From NCBI RefSeq assembly GCF_017639205.1, contig NZ_CP071139.1, positions 2,620,001 through 2,684,000 of the forward strand: a stretch of 64,000 nucleotides of DNA, written 5' to 3'. The DNA is from Streptomyces nojiriensis (GTDB lineage Bacteria > Actinomycetota > Actinomycetes > Streptomycetales > Streptomycetaceae). The position numbers and the translations under genes are program-made. Position 1 is the stretch's first letter; every line of letters starts with the position of its first letter. The notes below the pieces were generated by a model. It worked only from the letters and a program-made list of their open reading frames with translations, made no database searches and was not told where the DNA came from. Below, in pieces: positions 1 through 8,925 of this stretch.

Positions 1-10
1 AGGTTCAGCA

Positions 11-547
11 GTGTCAGAGCAGAGCAGGCCGCACCTTCCGCACGACTTCCACCCCGAGGTCGCGGCCTTCACCTTGACGAGCGAGGACGTCTCCCATGGA
101 GCCGACCTGCACGCCGCCCAGGTCCTCACGGGGAAGAACATCTCGCCCCACCTGCGCTGGGAGGGCTTTCCCGAGGGGACGAAGAGCTTCGCCGTGACCT
201 GCTTCGACCCGGACGCGCCCACGGGCAGCGGGTTCTGGCACTGGGTCCTCTTCGACCTGCCCGTTTCGGTGACGGAGCTGCCGGCCGGGGCGGGCACCGG
301 GGACTTCGCGGGTCTGCCTGAAGGGGCTGTGCACGCGCGGAACGACTACGGCACGAGGGACTTCGGCGGTGCGGCCCCGCCGCGCGGGGAGCGGCACCGC
401 TACGTGTTCACCGTGTACGCGGTGGACCGGGAGCAGCTCGGCCCGGACGAGGACTCGTCGCCGGCGGTCGTCGGATTCCATCTGCGGTTCCACGCCCTGG
501 GGCGTGCGCAGCTCGTCGCGGAGTACGAGGCACCCGCCGCGCGCTGA
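11..547 (+). CDS. YbhB/YbcL-type phosphatidylethanolamine-binding family protein
   Basis: A 178-residue cytosolic protein of the PEBP/Raf-kinase-inhibitor-like family. The family signature is visible: FDPDAP followed by GFWHWVLFDLP near residues 64-82, and RHRYVFTVYAVD near residue 127. These form the small anion-binding pocket of the fold. The physiological ligand of the bacterial homologues is unknown, so no reaction can be given. The start is a GTG close to the window edge, so an upstream neighbour cannot be judged. A strong hairpin terminator follows directly. Length is normal for the family. Confidence 0.9.
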   Translation: MSEQSRPHLPHDFHPEVAAFTLTSEDVSHGADLHAAQVLTGKNISPHLRWEGFPEGTKSFAVTCFDPDAPTGSGFWHWVLFDLPVSVTELPAGAGTGDFAGLPEGAVHARNDYGTRDFGGAAPPRGERHRYVFTVYAVDREQLGPDEDSSPAVVGFHLRFHALGRAQLVAEYEAPAAR

Positions 548-565
548 TCGTTCCCCGAGCGTTCG

Positions 566-609
566 CCCGGTCCTGGTCTAAAGAAGGCCAGGACCGGGCA
601 TTTTTATTG
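566..609 (+). terminator. Intrinsic terminator after the PEBP gene
   Basis: An 11-bp perfect stem (566-576 with 588-598, beginning CCCGG) has an A-rich loop and is followed by CATTTTTATT. This is a textbook intrinsic terminator closing the PEBP transcript. Confidence 0.85.
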
Positions 610-696
610 CGTTGTCCCGCGTGGCGCGCGCGGCCAGAGTGGTTGCGGGCCCTGCCGCCATGGTGGTCGCGGGCCTGCACACGGGAGGTGGGCGAG

Positions 697-1200
697 ATGC
701 GGGACACGCTGGTGCTGAATGCGAGCTTCGAGCCGCTGTCGACAGTGACTCTGAACCGGGCCGTGGTTCTGGTGCTCCAGGACAAGGCCGTCGTCGAACA
801 GTCGCACCCCGAGCTGCGTGTGCGCGCGGCCACCATGGATCTTCCGATGCCCCGGGTGATCAGGCTCTGCAGGTATGTCCGGGTGCCCTTCCGAAGACAT
901 GCTCCCTGGTCGCGGAGGGGGGTGCTGGTCCGGGACCAGCACCGTTGCGCGTACTGCGGGAAGCGCGCGACGACCGTGGACCACGTACTGCCGCGGGCCC
1001 AGGGGGGCGGGGACACCTGGCTGAACACGGTGGCGTCCTGCGCCGAGGACAACCACCGCAAGGCGGCGCGGACTCCGGAGGAGGCGGGGATGCCGCTCCT
1101 CCGGAAGCCCTTCGTGCCGTCGCCGGCGGATGCGATGCTGCTGGCCCTGGGGGTGGCCGGGCGGGAGGCGCTCCCGGAGTGGCTGGAGCGTTCCGCCTGA
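697..1200 (+). CDS. HNH endonuclease family protein
   Basis: A 167-residue protein with an HNH nuclease core: CAYCGKR, then TTVDHVLPRAQGGG, then a Cys and DNHRK, i.e. a zinc-knuckle CxxC with the catalytic D-H and the N...H metal site. The N-terminal half (LVLNASFEPLSTV...) is the standard leader segment of actinobacterial and cyanobacterial HNH proteins of this size. ATG 697 is chosen because GGAGGT lies 8 nt upstream; the longer frame from 607 has no ribosome site. The cellular substrate is unknown. It stands alone, with no methylase or phage genes nearby. Confidence 0.9.
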   Translation: MRDTLVLNASFEPLSTVTLNRAVVLVLQDKAVVEQSHPELRVRAATMDLPMPRVIRLCRYVRVPFRRHAPWSRRGVLVRDQHRCAYCGKRATTVDHVLPRAQGGGDTWLNTVASCAEDNHRKAARTPEEAGMPLLRKPFVPSPADAMLLALGVAGREALPEWLERSA

Positions 1201-1260
1201 GCGGATCTCCCGCGTTCGGTGGATGCGGTCGCGCTGGGCGGCGTAGTTCTTCTACGTCGC

Positions 1261-2031
1261 TCAGCTGACGAGCAGTTGGACGATGGCGAGGATGCCGACC
1301 GTCACGATGACTGCGCGCAGGACGGTCGGCGAGAGGCGGCGGCCGACCTTGGCGCCGATCTGGCCGCCGATCGTGGAGCCGACGGCGATGAGCACGACGG
1401 CCGTCCAGTCGAACTCGGCGACGAAGAGGAAGACGACGGCCGCGATGCCGTTCACCAGTGCGGCGATGACGTTCTTGACGGCGTTGATGCGTTGCAGGTC
1501 CTCGCGGAGCAGCAGGCCCATCAGGCCGAGGTAGAGCACGCCCTGGGCGGCACCGAAGTAGCCGCCGTAGGCGCTGGAGAGCAGCATGCCGCCGAGCAGG
1601 GCGGGTCCGCCGTCGGGGTGGCCGGTGTCGCCTCCGGCGGCTTCCTGGCGTCGGCGCAGCGCGGCGGCGAGCCGGGGCTGGAGGACGACGAGGACCAGGG
1701 CCAGGGCGATCAGGACGGGCACGATCGTGTCGAAGGACTCGGACGGCAGGGTGAGGAGCAGGAGCGCGCCCGCGAGTCCGCCGACGAGCGACACGGAGCC
1801 GAGCCGCAGGATGCGGGCGCGCTGGCCCTGGAGCTCCTTGCGGTAGCCGATGGCTCCGCTGATCGAACCGGGCACCAGGCCGAGGGTGTTGGACACGTTG
1901 GCGGTGACCGGGGGCAGTCCGGTGGCGAGCAGCACCGGGAAGGTGATCAGGGTGCCGGAGCCGACGATGGTGTTGATCGTGCCCGCGCCGATGCCGGCGG
2001 CGAAGACAGCGAGTGATTCCCAGATGGACAT
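1261..2031 (-). CDS. TauE/SafE (DUF81) family membrane permease
   Basis: A polytopic membrane protein of about 256 residues with the TauE/SafE signature: an N-terminal helix carrying AAGIGAGTINTIVGSGTLITFP and a matching half-repeat later (GGMLLSSAYGGYFGAAQG). The family exports or imports small sulfonates, sulfite or organic anions; the substrate cannot be read here. The start is ATG 2031, or ATG 2043 in the same frame. An AAAGGGG ribosome site at 2044-2050 is 12 nt from the first and abuts the second, so 2031 is preferred. No co-transcribed partner. Confidence 0.88.
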   Translation of the reverse strand: MSIWESLAVFAAGIGAGTINTIVGSGTLITFPVLLATGLPPVTANVSNTLGLVPGSISGAIGYRKELQGQRARILRLGSVSLVGGLAGALLLLTLPSESFDTIVPVLIALALVLVVLQPRLAAALRRRQEAAGGDTGHPDGGPALLGGMLLSSAYGGYFGAAQGVLYLGLMGLLLREDLQRINAVKNVIAALVNGIAAVVFLFVAEFDWTAVVLIAVGSTIGGQIGAKVGRRLSPTVLRAVIVTVGILAIVQLLVS

Positions 2032-2120
2032 GGACGGTGCCATCCCCTTTGCATGAGTGAGTCGCCTCCCCGCCATGAAGGTCGAGGGGCCTCACTGATC
2101 ATGCAGGAAGGGGTGGCGGG

Positions 2121-3107
2121 TCAGTCGATGGGGGGCTGTTCCCGGCGCTCCGCGCCGTCCTTGTCCCGCGCGGCCGGGATGCCGCCGCCGTCCTTGCCGG
2201 TCCCGCTCGGGTTGAAGCCCGAACCGCCGCCCATGGGGCCGAAGTTGCCCATGGCGCCGGAGAGGCCCTTGAGGGCGTCGCCGATCTCGCTCGGCACGAT
2301 CCAGAGCTTGTTTGCGTCGCCTTCGGCGATCTTCGGGAGCATCTGGAGGTACTGGTAGGCGAGGAGCTTCTGGTCGGCGTCGCCGGCGTGGATGGACTCG
2401 AAGACCGTACGGATGGCCTGCGCCTCGCCCTCGGCGCGCAGTGCGGCGGCCTTGGCGTCACCTTCGGCACGCAGGATGGAGGACTGCTTCTCACCCTCGG
2501 CGCGCAGGATCTCGGACTGCCGGACGCCTTCGGCCTGGAGGATCGCGGCGCGCTTGTCGCGGTCGGCGCGCATCTGCTTCTCCATCGAGTCCTGGATGGA
2601 GGTCGGCGGCTCGATGGCCTTGAGCTCGACGCGGTTGACGCGGATGCCCCACTTGCCGGTGGCCTCGTCGAGGACTCCGCGCAGGGCCGCGTTGATCTCC
2701 TCGCGGGAGGTGAGGGTCCGCTCCAGGTCCATGCCGCCGATGATGTTGCGGAGCGTGGTGACGGTGAGCTGCTCGATGGCCTGGATGTAGCTGGCCACCT
2801 CGTAGGTCGCGGCGCGCGCGTCGGTCACCTGGTAGTAGATGACGGTGTCGATGTTGACGACCAGGTTGTCCTGGGTGATGACGGGCTGCGGCGGGAACGG
2901 GACGACCTGTTCGCGGAGGTCGATCCGGTTGCGGATGGAGTCGATGAACGGGACGACGATGTTGAGGCCCGCGTTGAGGGTGCGGGTGTAGCGGCCGAAC
3001 CGCTCGACGATGGCGGCGCTGGCCTGCGGGATCACCTGGATCGTCTTGACCAGTGCGATGAAGACCAGAACCACCAGAATGATCAGGACGATGATGATCG
3101 GTTGCAT
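2121..3107 (-). CDS. SPFH/Band-7 (stomatin/paraslipin-type) membrane protein
   Basis: A 328-residue protein. It has one N-terminal transmembrane helix (IIIVLIILVVLVFIALV), an SPFH domain (ASAAIVERFGRYTRTLNAGLN, DLREQV), then an Ala/Glu-rich coiled coil with repeated LRAEGE units (near residues 200-235) and a low-complexity Gly/Pro tail. SPFH proteins oligomerise on the inner membrane face and organise membrane domains or proteases. The NfeD-like gene upstream on the same strand makes the classic SPFH-NfeD pair, so the two probably act as one complex. Confidence 0.92.
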   Translation of the reverse strand: MQPIIIVLIILVVLVFIALVKTIQVIPQASAAIVERFGRYTRTLNAGLNIVVPFIDSIRNRIDLREQVVPFPPQPVITQDNLVVNIDTVIYYQVTDARAATYEVASYIQAIEQLTVTTLRNIIGGMDLERTLTSREEINAALRGVLDEATGKWGIRVNRVELKAIEPPTSIQDSMEKQMRADRDKRAAILQAEGVRQSEILRAEGEKQSSILRAEGDAKAAALRAEGEAQAIRTVFESIHAGDADQKLLAYQYLQMLPKIAEGDANKLWIVPSEIGDALKGLSGAMGNFGPMGGGSGFNPSGTGKDGGGIPAARDKDGAERREQPPID

Positions 3108-3191
3108 GCGGTTCCCCGTGCCCTTCCGGCTGTCTGTGCTGCCCCGTTGATCGGAGTCTCGCAGACCCGGGGGCCGCGAGCAGGCTGCTTC

Positions 3192-3620
3192 TCACATCAC
3201 GACGGCGGTCGCTCCGTCGATCTCCACCACGTCGACGGACTGGCCGGGTTCGAAGCTGGTGTCCGCGTCGAGGGTGCGCGCGGACCAGACCTCGCCGGCG
3301 AGCTTGATGCGGCCGCCGCTGCCGTCGACCCGTTCCAGGACGACGGCGGATCTGCCCCTCAACGCGTCGATGCCGCTGCGGTGTTGGGGGCGCTGGGTGC
3401 GGTGCCGGTTGGCGATGGGGCGGACGACGGCGATGAGCGCGACGGACACGATCACGAAGACCAGGACCTGCGCCACCACTCCCCCGCCGACGGCGGCCGT
3501 GACGGCGGCCGCGACCGCGCCGACTGCGAACATGCCGAACTCCGGCAAGGCGGTCAGGACGAGGGGGATGCCCAGTCCGACCGCGCCGATGAGCCACCAC
3601 ACCCACGCGTCGATGTCCAC
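3192..3620 (-). CDS. NfeD family membrane protein
   Basis: A 142-residue protein. Two to three hydrophobic helices in the first 75 residues are followed by a C-terminal OB-fold domain (ALRGRSAVVLERVDGSGGRIKLAGEVWSAR, then EPGQSVDVVEIDGATAVVM). This is the short NfeD form without a protease domain. It is 84 bp upstream of the SPFH gene on the same strand. In the family, NfeD partners SPFH proteins in membrane microdomain upkeep. The ATG start agrees with the length of relatives. Confidence 0.88.
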   Translation of the reverse strand: MDIDAWVWWLIGAVGLGIPLVLTALPEFGMFAVGAVAAAVTAAVGGGVVAQVLVFVIVSVALIAVVRPIANRHRTQRPQHRSGIDALRGRSAVVLERVDGSGGRIKLAGEVWSARTLDADTSFEPGQSVDVVEIDGATAVVM

Positions 3621-3693
3621 ATGGTCATGGTAGGTCGGTTGGGCGCGGTCGGGACAGGGTGCGGGGACCCGTAGGAGACGTAAGAGGCGGGCC

Positions 3694-3857
3694 TAGGCCG
3701 TCTCTTACGGATCTTGCCGGGCCCGCGACGCCCGGCACCGCACCTGGCCGCGTTGTCGGGGCACCCGAGTACGTCCAGTACACGGTGCGCTCCTCCGCCT
3801 TGCCACGCACGGCACCGGACGCCGCGGACTCGGCCGACAAGATCCGAAAGAGACGGC

Positions 3858-3860
<3 letters not shown>
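3694..3860. repeat. 167-bp inverted-repeat-ended element, copy A (MITE-like)
   Basis: A 167-bp block that recurs at 49800-49966 with 160 of 167 bases identical and no gap. Its ends are inverted repeats of 27 bp with two mismatches (begin TAGGCCGTCTCTT; the right end carries the complement). CTAG occurs at both outer edges (3693-3696 and 3858-3861), which may be a target duplication or part of the ends. It contains no gene, so it would be a non-autonomous mobile element or a structured RNA. Its right end supplies the TAG stop codon of the leftward ABC ATPase gene. Confidence 0.75.
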
Positions 3861-4652
<792 letters not shown>

Positions 4653-4785
4653 GAGCGTGTTGTCACCCCTTGCAGTCACGGTTCTCTGTGCGCCGGTAGA
4701 CGCAGCCCCAGAGGAAAACCTACGCCACTCGGAGAGCGGTCCGGGGCCGGGGCCCGGTGCCGGGGCCGATCCGTAAAGTAGGGGG

Positions 4786-5568
4786 ATGCTTTTCGAACCA
4801 CGTTCAGGGCGCTTGGCCGCCTGGGGGAACGCACTGCTGGCCGGTCTGGTCTCGCCCGACGAGGCCGTGTTGTCGATCGTGGGCGAGGACGCCGTGCACC
4901 GGGTGGAGGGGCTGCCGGGTGAGACGGGCCCCGTCGGACTCACCCTGGCGCTCGGCCGGCTGCGGGTCCTGGGGGTGACCGGGCTGCGGGTGGCGCTGCC
5001 CGCGCCGGGGCATCCGCTGGGGCTGAGCGGGCCGCCGGAGTTCAATGCGCGGGCGCTGGAGGCGGAGGAGGCGGTCGTCGCGGTGGGGGCGGCGCTGGGT
5101 CTGGTGCCGGAGGTGTCCGAGGTGGGGCCGGCCGGGGACGTCCACGTGTCGGTGACCTGGCACGTGCTGCCGGTACGGGAGGCCCCGCCGGCGGACGTGC
5201 CCTCGCTGGGCGAGGCGGAGCGCGAGCTGGCGGAGGCGCTGCGCGAGGCGACCGAGGTGCTGACCCGGCTGGACGTGGCGGGGTCCGGGCCGGTCGCGGA
5301 GGCCGCGCTGTCGGCGTACCGGGCGCGGGCGGAGGCCGGGCGGGACGCGCTGGCGCCGGGGTACCCGCCGCGGGCGGTGCGGGTGCTGGCGCTGGCGCAG
5401 CGGGTGGACCTGATGGTGTCGCTGGCGTACGAGAACGGGCACGGGGGCGCGGTGGCCGCCTCGGAGATCGCGGCGCGGGCGGAGGCGCTACGGCCGGTCG
5501 AGCGGGTCGCTCGGCGGGCGCTGGTCGCGGCGTACAACTCGGCCGTTGAGGCGCGCGAGCGGGGGTGA
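4786..5568 (+). CDS. Conserved actinobacterial protein of unknown function
   Basis: A 260-residue soluble protein with no signal peptide or membrane segment. I do not recognise a domain. It reads as an alpha/beta N-terminal half (residues 1-130, several short hydrophobic strands) and a long Ala/Glu-rich helical C-terminal half from about residue 145 (LGEAERELAEALREATEVL and onwards). ATG 4786 is supported by homogeneous third-position GC from that point. It is divergent from the ABC ATPase. Such proteins are common core hypotheticals in Streptomyces; function is open. Confidence 0.8.
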   Translation: MLFEPRSGRLAAWGNALLAGLVSPDEAVLSIVGEDAVHRVEGLPGETGPVGLTLALGRLRVLGVTGLRVALPAPGHPLGLSGPPEFNARALEAEEAVVAVGAALGLVPEVSEVGPAGDVHVSVTWHVLPVREAPPADVPSLGEAERELAEALREATEVLTRLDVAGSGPVAEAALSAYRARAEAGRDALAPGYPPRAVRVLALAQRVDLMVSLAYENGHGGAVAASEIAARAEALRPVERVARRALVAAYNSAVEARERG

Positions 5569-5670
5569 CCCCCGGGGCCGGAGCCTGGCCCCGGTTGCGG
5601 GTGCGGCGCCGCTGCGCGGGCGGCCCCGGCTGCGCCGGGCTTTGCGGGGCTCCGCCCCACACCCCGCGCC

Positions 5671-5690
5671 TCAAACGCCGGCGGGGCTGA
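5671..5690 (+). repeat. Dispersed intergenic motif TCAAaCGCCGGCGgGGCTGA, copy 1
   Basis: The 20-bp motif occurs here and, with two changes, at 15536-15555. Both copies lie downstream of genes in non-coding DNA. From memory this CGCCGGCGRGGCTGA block is a common intergenic repeat in Streptomyces. Confidence 0.55.
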
Positions 5691-5730
5691 GAGGGGCATG
5701 GCGGGGCTGGATCGGCGGGGCAGAAAGGAA

Positions 5731-5763
5731 CCCCGCTTCCCAGGGAGAGGAGGGGAAGCGGGG
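5731..5763 (-). terminator. Terminator of the chaplin gene
   Basis: A perfect 10-bp stem (5731-5740 with 5754-5763, CCCCGCTTCC) lies 15 nt past the chaplin stop. On the minus strand it is followed by a T-rich run (GGTTCCTTTCTG). Confidence 0.7.
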
Positions 5764-5777
5764 CCGGGTGGGGCGGG

Positions 5778-6023
5778 TCAGGCGTTGACTCCGGTGTTGC
5801 CGAACGCGCCGTTGAGCAGGCCGATCACGTTGACGGTGTTGCCGACCACGTTCACCGGGACGTGCACGGGGACCTGGACCTGGTTCCCGGAGGCCACGCC
5901 GGGCGAGTTCAGGGCCTCGCCCTCCGCCGACGCACCGCCGTGCGCCGAGGAGACACCGGCGCCGGCGGCGAGGAGGCCGCCCGCGATCATGGTGACGGCT
6001 GCGGCCTTCTTGAAGTTCTTCAC
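5778..6023 (-). CDS. chpE: Short chaplin, ChpE-like (cysteine-free)
   Basis: An 81-residue secreted protein: a signal peptide (KKAAAVTMIAGGLLAAGAG, cleavage after VSSA) and one chaplin domain (GNQVQVPVHVPVNVVGNTVNVIGLLNGAFGN, about residues 46-78). Chaplins assemble into the amyloid-like hydrophobic layer of aerial hyphae and spores. The two cysteines usual in short chaplins are absent, which is the ChpE hallmark. The GTG start at 6023 has GGAGGACGAG upstream; the longer frame to 6122 is non-coding in character. Its promoter must lie in the 149 bp after the response-regulator gene. Confidence 0.9.
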   Translation of the reverse strand: MKNFKKAAAVTMIAGGLLAAGAGVSSAHGGASAEGEALNSPGVASGNQVQVPVHVPVNVVGNTVNVIGLLNGAFGNTGVNA

Positions 6024-6172
6024 GTTCTCGTCCTCCAGTACGTCTGCCGCGACCAGCCGTCGCGGCACGCCATGGAGAACGGCCGGCCCCTCGTCGGGAT
6101 ACGCCATGTGGGCTACATACACCCGACCGTATGAATCTCAGACCGGAACGAGACGATCCGATTTACCTCCGA

Positions 6173-6835
6173 TCAGTCGGCGATTCCGTGCCTGACCGCC
6201 CACAATGCGGCCTGGGTCCGATCGGAAAGGTCCAACTTCATCAGGATGTTCGAGACGTGCGTCTTGACCGTCTTCTCGGACAGGACCAGGGCGCGGGCGA
6301 TCTCGCGGTTGGAGCGGCCGTCGGCGATCAGGCCCAGGACCTCGCGTTCGCGGTCGGTCAGCGAGCCGGGCCGGCCCGCCGAGGAGCCCTGGTCCTCCTG
6401 GGACAGCAGGGCCAGGGCCACCTCCGGCTGGAGGAGCACGTGGCCCGCGTGGACGGAGCGGATGGCTCCGGCCAGCGCGTCCGGGTCGATGTCCTTGTAG
6501 ACGTATCCGGCCGCGCCGGCCCGCAGGGCGGGGACCACGGTCCGCTGCTCGGTGAAGCTGGTGACGATCAGCACCCGGGCCGGGTTCGCCAGCTCGCGCA
6601 GCCTGCGCAGCGCCTCGATGCCGTCGGTGCCCGGCATCTTGATGTCCATCAGGATCACGTCGGGTCCCAGCTCCTCGGCGCGGGCGATGCCCTCCTCGCC
6701 GTCGGAGGCCTCGCCGACCACCTCGATGTCCTCCTGGACCTCCAGGAAGGTGCGCAGGCCCCGCCGGACCACCTGGTGGTCGTCGACCAGCAGTACTCGA
6801 ATGCCGCTGCCGCTGCGGCCGGTGCTGTCAGCCAC
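6173..6835 (-). CDS. LuxR/NarL-family response regulator
   Basis: A 220-residue response regulator. The receiver has the acidic pair D18-D19, phospho-acceptor D64 ([10 protein letters not shown]) and a conserved Lys in YVYKDID. The C-terminal LuxR helix-turn-helix follows ([25 protein letters not shown]...[14 protein letters not shown]). GTG 6835 is the start: it overlaps the stop of the upstream histidine kinase (6828-6835), implying translational coupling. It is the cognate output protein of that kinase. Targets are unknown; ChpE lies immediately downstream. Confidence 0.93.
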   Translation of the reverse strand: MADSTGRSGSGIRVLLVDDHQVVRRGLRTFLEVQEDIEVVGEASDGEEGIARAEELGPDVILMDIKMPGTDGIEALRRLRELANPARVLIVTSFTEQRTVVPALRAGAAGYVYKDIDPDALAGAIRSVHAGHVLLQPEVALALLSQEDQGSSAGRPGSLTDREREVLGLIADGRSNREIARALVLSEKTVKTHVSNILMKLDLSDRTQAALWAVRHGIAD

Positions 6836-7976
6836 CGGGGACCTCCATCTCGATCGTGGTGCCCCGACCGGGCTCCGAGTGCACGGTGAGCCGGCCGCCG
6901 ACGCCGCTCGCGCGGTCCCGCATGGAGACCAGGCCCAGGTGACGGCCCGCCCGGCGGACGGTCCGGGGGTCGAAGCCCTTGCCGGTGTCGACGACCTCGA
7001 GGACCGCGCCCCCGGCCGGCGTCCGGGCCAGGGTGACGTCGACGCGGTCGCCGCCGGAGTGGCGCAGGGCGTTGTGCAGGGCCTCCTGCGCGACGCGGAG
7101 CAGGGCTTCCTCCTGGGTCGCCGGCAGGGCCCGTACGCCGTCACAGGTGAAGGTGACGTGCGCGGTGTGGGCGCGGTCGAGGACGTGGACGTGCGTGCGG
7201 AGGGTGGCGACCAGTCCGTCCTCGTCCAGCGCTGCGGGGCGCAGCTCGGTCACGGCGGCGCGCAGTTCGTCGGCGGCCTCCGCCGCCAGGGCCGCCACCT
7301 GCTGGAGCTCGTCCTTGGCCCGGGCCGGGTCGCGGTCGACGAGGGCGGCGGCGGCCTGGGCGGTGAGGCGGAGCGAGAAGAGCTTCTGGCTGACGGCGTC
7401 GTGCAGCTCGTGGGCGAGCCGGGAGCGCTCCTCGGCGATGGTGAGCTCGCGGCTGCGCTCGTAGAGGTGGGCGTTGGTGAGGGCGATCGCCGCGTGCTGG
7501 GCGAGGAGGGAGAGGAGTTCCTGGTCCTCGTCGCTGAACCCGTGAGGGCCGCGTTTGTTCGCCAGGAAGAGGGCGCCGAGGGTCTCCTCGCCGTCGCGTA
7601 CGGGCATGCCGAGGAAGTCGGACATCTCCGGGTGGGCGGCCGGCCAGCCCTCGAAGCGCGGGTCCTTGCGTACGTCGGCCAGGCGCTCGGGGCCCCCCTC
7701 GTGCAGCATCGCGGCGAGGATGCCGTGCTGGCGGGGCAGCGGGCCGATGAGGCGCCACTGCTCCGCGCTGATGCCGTCCACGACGAACTGGGCGAAGCCG
7801 CCGTGGTCGTCCGGGACGCCCAGGGCCGCGTACTCGGCGTCCAGGAGTTCACGGGCGGACACGACGATCGTGCGCAGGACGTCGCGGACCTCCAGGCGGC
7901 GGCTCATGGCGAGCAGTGCGGTGCTCACGGCGGCCAGGCCGCTGGGGGGCCCGCCGTGCGGGGGGCTAGCGGTCAT
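6828..7976 (-). CDS. GAF-domain sensor histidine kinase (HisKA_3 type)
   Basis: A 382-residue cytosolic sensor kinase. Residues ~25-170 form a GAF domain ([26 protein letters not shown] ... [21 protein letters not shown]). A HisKA_3 dimerisation helix carries [21 protein letters not shown] with phospho-acceptor H192, and an HATPase domain follows ([34 protein letters not shown]). There is no membrane segment, so the GAF domain probably senses a diffusible ligand or redox state, as in DevS-like kinases, although no heme ligand can be assigned. ATG 7976 matches family length; the very long open frame upstream is antisense to other genes. Confidence 0.93.
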   Translation of the reverse strand: MTASPPHGGPPSGLAAVSTALLAMSRRLEVRDVLRTIVVSARELLDAEYAALGVPDDHGGFAQFVVDGISAEQWRLIGPLPRQHGILAAMLHEGGPERLADVRKDPRFEGWPAAHPEMSDFLGMPVRDGEETLGALFLANKRGPHGFSDEDQELLSLLAQHAAIALTNAHLYERSRELTIAEERSRLAHELHDAVSQKLFSLRLTAQAAAALVDRDPARAKDELQQVAALAAEAADELRAAVTELRPAALDEDGLVATLRTHVHVLDRAHTAHVTFTCDGVRALPATQEEALLRVAQEALHNALRHSGGDRVDVTLARTPAGGAVLEVVDTGKGFDPRTVRRAGRHLGLVSMRDRASGVGGRLTVHSEPGRGTTIEMEVPGG

Positions 7977-8133
7977 GGGCTCACCGTACCCGCGGCCGTG
8001 ACCTGCGGGATCGGGCCGTGGACGTAGGTCGAAGGGACCCGTGGGGGTGGGGCTCGTGGCCGACGCGGTGGGGGGTGGGCCGTTCCTAGGTTGGGGGCAT
8101 CTGCTGATCGGGACGGAAGGCGAGGGTGCTGTC

Positions 8134-8925
8134 ATGTCGGTGGCGATCGTGACGGGGGCGTCCAGGGGGCTGGGCCGGGCGCTGGCCGGGGAGCTGGCGG
8201 CGCGGGGCTGGGACCTGGTGCTGAGCGCGCGGGGTGCGGCGGCGCTGGAGGAGACCGCGGCCGGGACGGCGGGGGCGGCCGGGGCGCGGGTGGTGGCGGT
8301 GGCCGGGGACGTGTCCTCGGCGGCGCACCGGGCGGCGCTGGTGGCGGCGGCGCGGGAGCTGGGCGGGCTGGATCTGCTGGTGAACAACGCGGGGGTGCTC
8401 GGGGCCGAGCCGCTGGTGCCGCTGGCGGAGCACGCGCTGGACGGGCTGCGGGAGGCCTTCGAGGTCAATGTGGTGGGGCCGCTGGGGCTGGTCCAGGAGG
8501 GGCTGCCGCTGTTGCGGGCGGCGCGGGCCGGGGCGGTGCTGAACATCAGCTCGGACGCGGCGGTGGTGGCGTACGCGACGTGGGGGGCGTACGGGGCGAC
8601 CAAGGCGGCGGGGGACCTGATGTCGGCGGTGCTGGCGGTGGAGGAGCCGGGGCTGCGGGTGTGGTGGGCCGATCCGGGGTCGATGCGGACGCGGATGATG
8701 GCGGCGGCCGAGCCGGGCGAGGACCTGGCGGGGCTGCCGACGCCCGCGGAGGTGGCTCCGGCGCTGCTGCGGCTGGTGGAGCGGGCGCTGCCGAGCGGTC
8801 GGTACACGGCGCAGGAGCTGGGGGTGGACGCGGGCCCGGGGGCGAGCCCGGGCGCGGCCGCAGGGGCGGCCCCGGCGGCGGGCCTGGACGCGGCTGCGGG
8901 GGCGGGCGCGGGGGGCGGGCGGTGA
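8134..8925 (+). CDS. SDR-family NAD(P)-dependent oxidoreductase
   Basis: A 263-residue classical short-chain dehydrogenase: TGASRGLGRA cofactor loop at the N-terminus, NNAG, an active-site Ser (NISSDAA) and YGATK for Tyr/Lys. The last ~35 residues are a low-complexity Ala/Gly tail that is not part of the fold. ATG 8134 begins directly at the Rossmann strand. A TAGGTT -10-like box at 8087-8092 may be the promoter. The stop overlaps the GTG of the QueA-like gene (GTGA), so the two are translationally coupled; the substrate is unknown. Confidence 0.9.
   Translation: MSVAIVTGASRGLGRALAGELAARGWDLVLSARGAAALEETAAGTAGAAGARVVAVAGDVSSAAHRAALVAAARELGGLDLLVNNAGVLGAEPLVPLAEHALDGLREAFEVNVVGPLGLVQEGLPLLRAARAGAVLNISSDAAVVAYATWGAYGATKAAGDLMSAVLAVEEPGLRVWWADPGSMRTRMMAAAEPGEDLAGLPTPAEVAPALLRLVERALPSGRYTAQELGVDAGPGASPGAAAGAAPAAGLDAAAGAGAGGGR

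Noticed and set aside
569..598. DasR-like site (CTGGTCTAAAG...)
   Set aside because: The bases are better explained as the stem and loop of the terminator after the PEBP gene.
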